Source of the DNA: an uncultured Elusimicrobiales bacterium
GTDB taxonomy: Bacteria > Elusimicrobiota > Elusimicrobia > Elusimicrobiales > Elusimicrobiaceae
Assembly: GCA_934644855.1 (NCBI GenBank)
Contig: CAKUDJ010000032.1
Span: 1-7,443 of the forward strand
Direction: 5' to 3'
Length of the DNA: 7,443 nucleotides
In this document: positions 6,160 to 7,443 of the stretch, piece by piece
Position numbering within the stretch: the first letter of the stretch is position 1
How the letters are laid out: every line of letters begins with the position of its first letter
The notes under the pieces: model-generated
Seen by the model: the letters and a program-made list of their open reading frames with translations, nothing else
Databases searched by the model: none
Told to the model about the DNA's origin: nothing
Position numbers and translations under genes: made by a program

Positions 6160-6522
6160 CTATTCACCCACCGGGGAGGGCGGCACGGGTTCGGAATCCC
6201 CCGCTTGTACGTCCGTCTTATTGACGGTTTTGCCGTCTTTGCTTACCACGGTGCGGTTCGTTTTGGTAGCCGTTTTTTTGGCAGGTTTTTTGGTCCCTTT
6301 TACACTTTGCAGGTAAGAAGAAGATGAAATTTGTTCTTCATAAGGCGGTACAACCTCATAATCGCCGTCCGGCGCCAAGACGTTATCAAACTCTTGGTCA
6401 ATAATTTGATATTTGGCGGCATCTTTGCGTAAAGAAACATCCGCCCCGTCATTCTTTTTATCGGCAGACGAGCACCCTGCTACCGCCAACGCTGCGGCTA
6501 CAAACAATAAAAGTTTTTTCAT
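6160..6522 (-). CDS. Small lipoprotein of unknown function
   Basis: The 120-residue product starts with MKKLLLFVAAALAVAGC, a type II signal peptide with lipobox VAGC, so Cys17 should be lipidated after signal peptidase II cleavage. Ser at +2 argues against inner-membrane retention under the enterobacterial rule, which may not apply here. The mature part is low complexity: an acidic section with DQEFDNVLAPDG (42-53), a Ser run near 66-69, a Lys/Thr-rich basic stretch (about 75-102) and an acidic Pro-rich tail. No fold is recognisable, and the composition suggests a flexible, surface-tethered chain. The start is supported by AAGGAG at 6531-6536, 8 nt before ATG. It is the first gene after the operon promoter and ends 11 nt before nadA. 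A functional link to NAD synthesis is not evident; shared transcription is the only visible connection. Confidence 0.82.
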   Translation of the reverse strand: MKKLLLFVAAALAVAGCSSADKKNDGADVSLRKDAAKYQIIDQEFDNVLAPDGDYEVVPPYEEQISSSSYLQSVKGTKKPAKKTATKTNRTVVSKDGKTVNKTDVQAGDSEPVPPSPVGE

Positions 6523-6569
6523 AACCCAATCTCCTTTTGAACCTGCTTCATAAAAATCCGTCTTTCTAA

Positions 6570-6598
6570 ATTATATATCATATTGGGGCAAATTTGAA
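6570..6598 (-). promoter_or_regulatory. Sigma70-type promoter of the lipoprotein-nadA-nadC-aminotransferase operon
   Basis: On the - strand, TTCAAA (6593-6598, 4 of 6 to TTGACA) is followed after 17 nt by a perfect TATAAT (6570-6575). Transcription should start near 6563, giving a leader of about 40 nt that includes the lipoprotein ribosome site. I see no inverted-repeat operator over the boxes and no recognisable NAD-responsive regulator site. Confidence 0.7.
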
Positions 6599-6678
6599 CA
6601 GCTTTTTATAACGGGCAGAAACCGGCAAAATTTATATTTTAACACAAAATGCGGAAAATACGACAACCCACACATTTT

Positions 6679-6707
6679 TTGATAGAATAAATAAGTTATT
6701 GTTTACT
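6679..6707 (+). promoter_or_regulatory. Possible promoter of the AGCS symporter gene
   Basis: TTGATA (6679-6684, 5 of 6 to TTGACA) precedes TTTACT (6702-6707, 4 of 6 to TATAAT) by 17 nt. The predicted start near 6714 would give a leader of only about 14 nt that still contains AGAGG (6716-6720). A longer leader from an upstream AT-rich segment (TATATT at 6633-6638) is the alternative. Confidence 0.4.
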
Positions 6708-6727
6708 TTATACAGAGAGGACAAAAA

Positions 6728-7443
6728 ATGGAAAGTTTTACAGGGCTGTTAAACAGTATCACTTTGTTTTTTACGGCCCCCTCCGTGCAGAACGCGTATG
6801 ATGTAATGAATGCGTTTAATACGCTGGTTTGGGGCCCGCCGATGGTTATTGTTTTGCTGGGCTTGGGCATTTATTTTACCGTCCGCCTGAACTTTTTGCA
6901 AAAATACACCTGGAGAGCCATGAAACTATCCATTAAAAAGGTGGATTCCGAAGGCATGGTAAGCAGCTTCGGCTCCCTGGCGGTAATGATTGGCGCCACC
7001 GTGGGCACGGGCAGCATTATCGGCGTGACGACGGCTATTTCCGAAGGTGGCCCAGGGGCCTTATTTTGGATGGCAGTAGCCGGATTTTTTAATTTTGCCA
7101 TTAAATACTGTGAGTGCCTGGTTTCGTTCAAATACCGGGTGAAACTGCCGCACGGGGAATATGTGGGCGGCCCGATGTATTATTTGGCCAACATTCTTAA
7201 ATTGAAATGGCTAGCCGTTATTTTTGCCATAGGGACTTTGCTGATGGGGCTGACGGCCGGCAGCGCGCTGCAAGCCAACTCCATTGCCGATGCCCTGCGC
7301 GAAGGCTACAACTTAAACCCGTGGTATGTGGGCTTTTTGGTAGCCATAGCCACCGCCGTTGTAATTATCGGCGGGGTGAAGCGCATTGCGGCGTATTCCG
7401 AATGGTTAGTACCCATTATGGGCAGTATGTATTTACTGCTGAC
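6728..7443 (+). CDS. Sodium:alanine/glycine symporter (AGCS family), N-terminal part
   Basis: The frame opens at ATG 6728, with AGAGG 7 nt upstream, and runs off the window end, giving 238 codons of a protein expected to be about 450-500 residues. The family signs are clear: a first membrane helix near 35-52 (WGPPMVIVLLGLGIYFTVR), GATVGTGSIIGV (89-100), GGPGALFWM (107-115), IKYCECLVSFKYR (125-137), GGPMYYLANIL (147-157) and IGGVKRIAAYSEWLVPIM (214-231). Members import alanine or glycine with Na+ through the inner membrane. Two conserved spots differ from common members as I remember them: TGN-I is TGS-I, and FWMW is FWMA with a following Gly replaced by Asn122. This suggests a divergent subfamily, perhaps with altered substrate. 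It is transcribed away from the nad operon. The substrate is not determined. Confidence 0.92.
   Translation, partial: MESFTGLLNSITLFFTAPSVQNAYDVMNAFNTLVWGPPMVIVLLGLGIYFTVRLNFLQKYTWRAMKLSIKKVDSEGMVSSFGSLAVMIGATVGTGSIIGVTTAISEGGPGALFWMAVAGFFNFAIKYCECLVSFKYRVKLPHGEYVGGPMYYLANILKLKWLAVIFAIGTLLMGLTAGSALQANSIADALREGYNLNPWYVGFLVAIATAVVIIGGVKRIAAYSEWLVPIMGSMYLLL

Noticed and set aside
1..7443. CRISPR array, tRNA, rRNA, prophage or toxin-antitoxin pair
   Set aside because: No spaced direct repeats, cloverleaf, rRNA segment, phage gene or small paired ORFs with ribosome sites were found on either strand.

Overview
The window looks like a chromosomal segment from a Gram-negative, diderm anaerobe. A host-associated member of Elusimicrobiota is my best guess. 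The basis is a lipoprotein with a lipobox, a Sec-exported protein, a type IV pilin-like protein of the kind I associate with that phylum, strong AGGAGG-type ribosome sites, and housekeeping genes in mixed GC/AT codons. The phylum call is an inference from gene style; no marker gene is present to prove it.

Layout. (1) Bases 1-129, + strand: the last 43 codons of a PiT-type inorganic phosphate permease, closed by a strong terminator at 153-186. (2) Bases 187-315: a short gene-free stretch between convergent units. (3) Bases 394-1692, - strand: a 432-residue secreted pilin-like protein with a class III (prepilin) signal, a Pro-rich hinge and a very Cys-rich C-terminal region holding two thrombospondin-repeat-like modules. 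It has its own terminator (311-340) and a leader of about 130 nt that can fold into two mutually exclusive helices. (4) Bases 1907-2911, - strand: an exported alpha-helical protein of unknown function, terminated at 1855-1891. (5) Bases 3045-6522, - strand: a compact operon transcribed as lipoprotein, nadA, nadC, aminotransferase, with gaps of 11, -4 and 27 nt. It starts from a good sigma70-type promoter (TTCAAA-17-TATAAT at 6570-6598) and ends at two back-to-back terminators (2966-3039). (6) Bases 6728 to the window end, + strand: the first 238 codons of a sodium:alanine/glycine symporter (AGCS family), divergent from the operon.

How the genes work together. NadA makes quinolinate from iminoaspartate and dihydroxyacetone phosphate. 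NadC converts quinolinate to nicotinate mononucleotide. nadB, the usual iminoaspartate source, is not in this operon; a LysN/2-aminoadipate-type class I aminotransferase follows nadC instead. The phosphate permease, amino-acid symporter, pilin-like protein and lipoprotein are separate envelope functions.

No complete novel defence or mobile system is visible: no CRISPR array, transposase, integrase, tRNA or rRNA was seen. The points most worth a second look are the Cys-rich pilin with TSR-like modules, its foldable leader RNA, and a perfect 14-bp inverted repeat inside the start of nadA.
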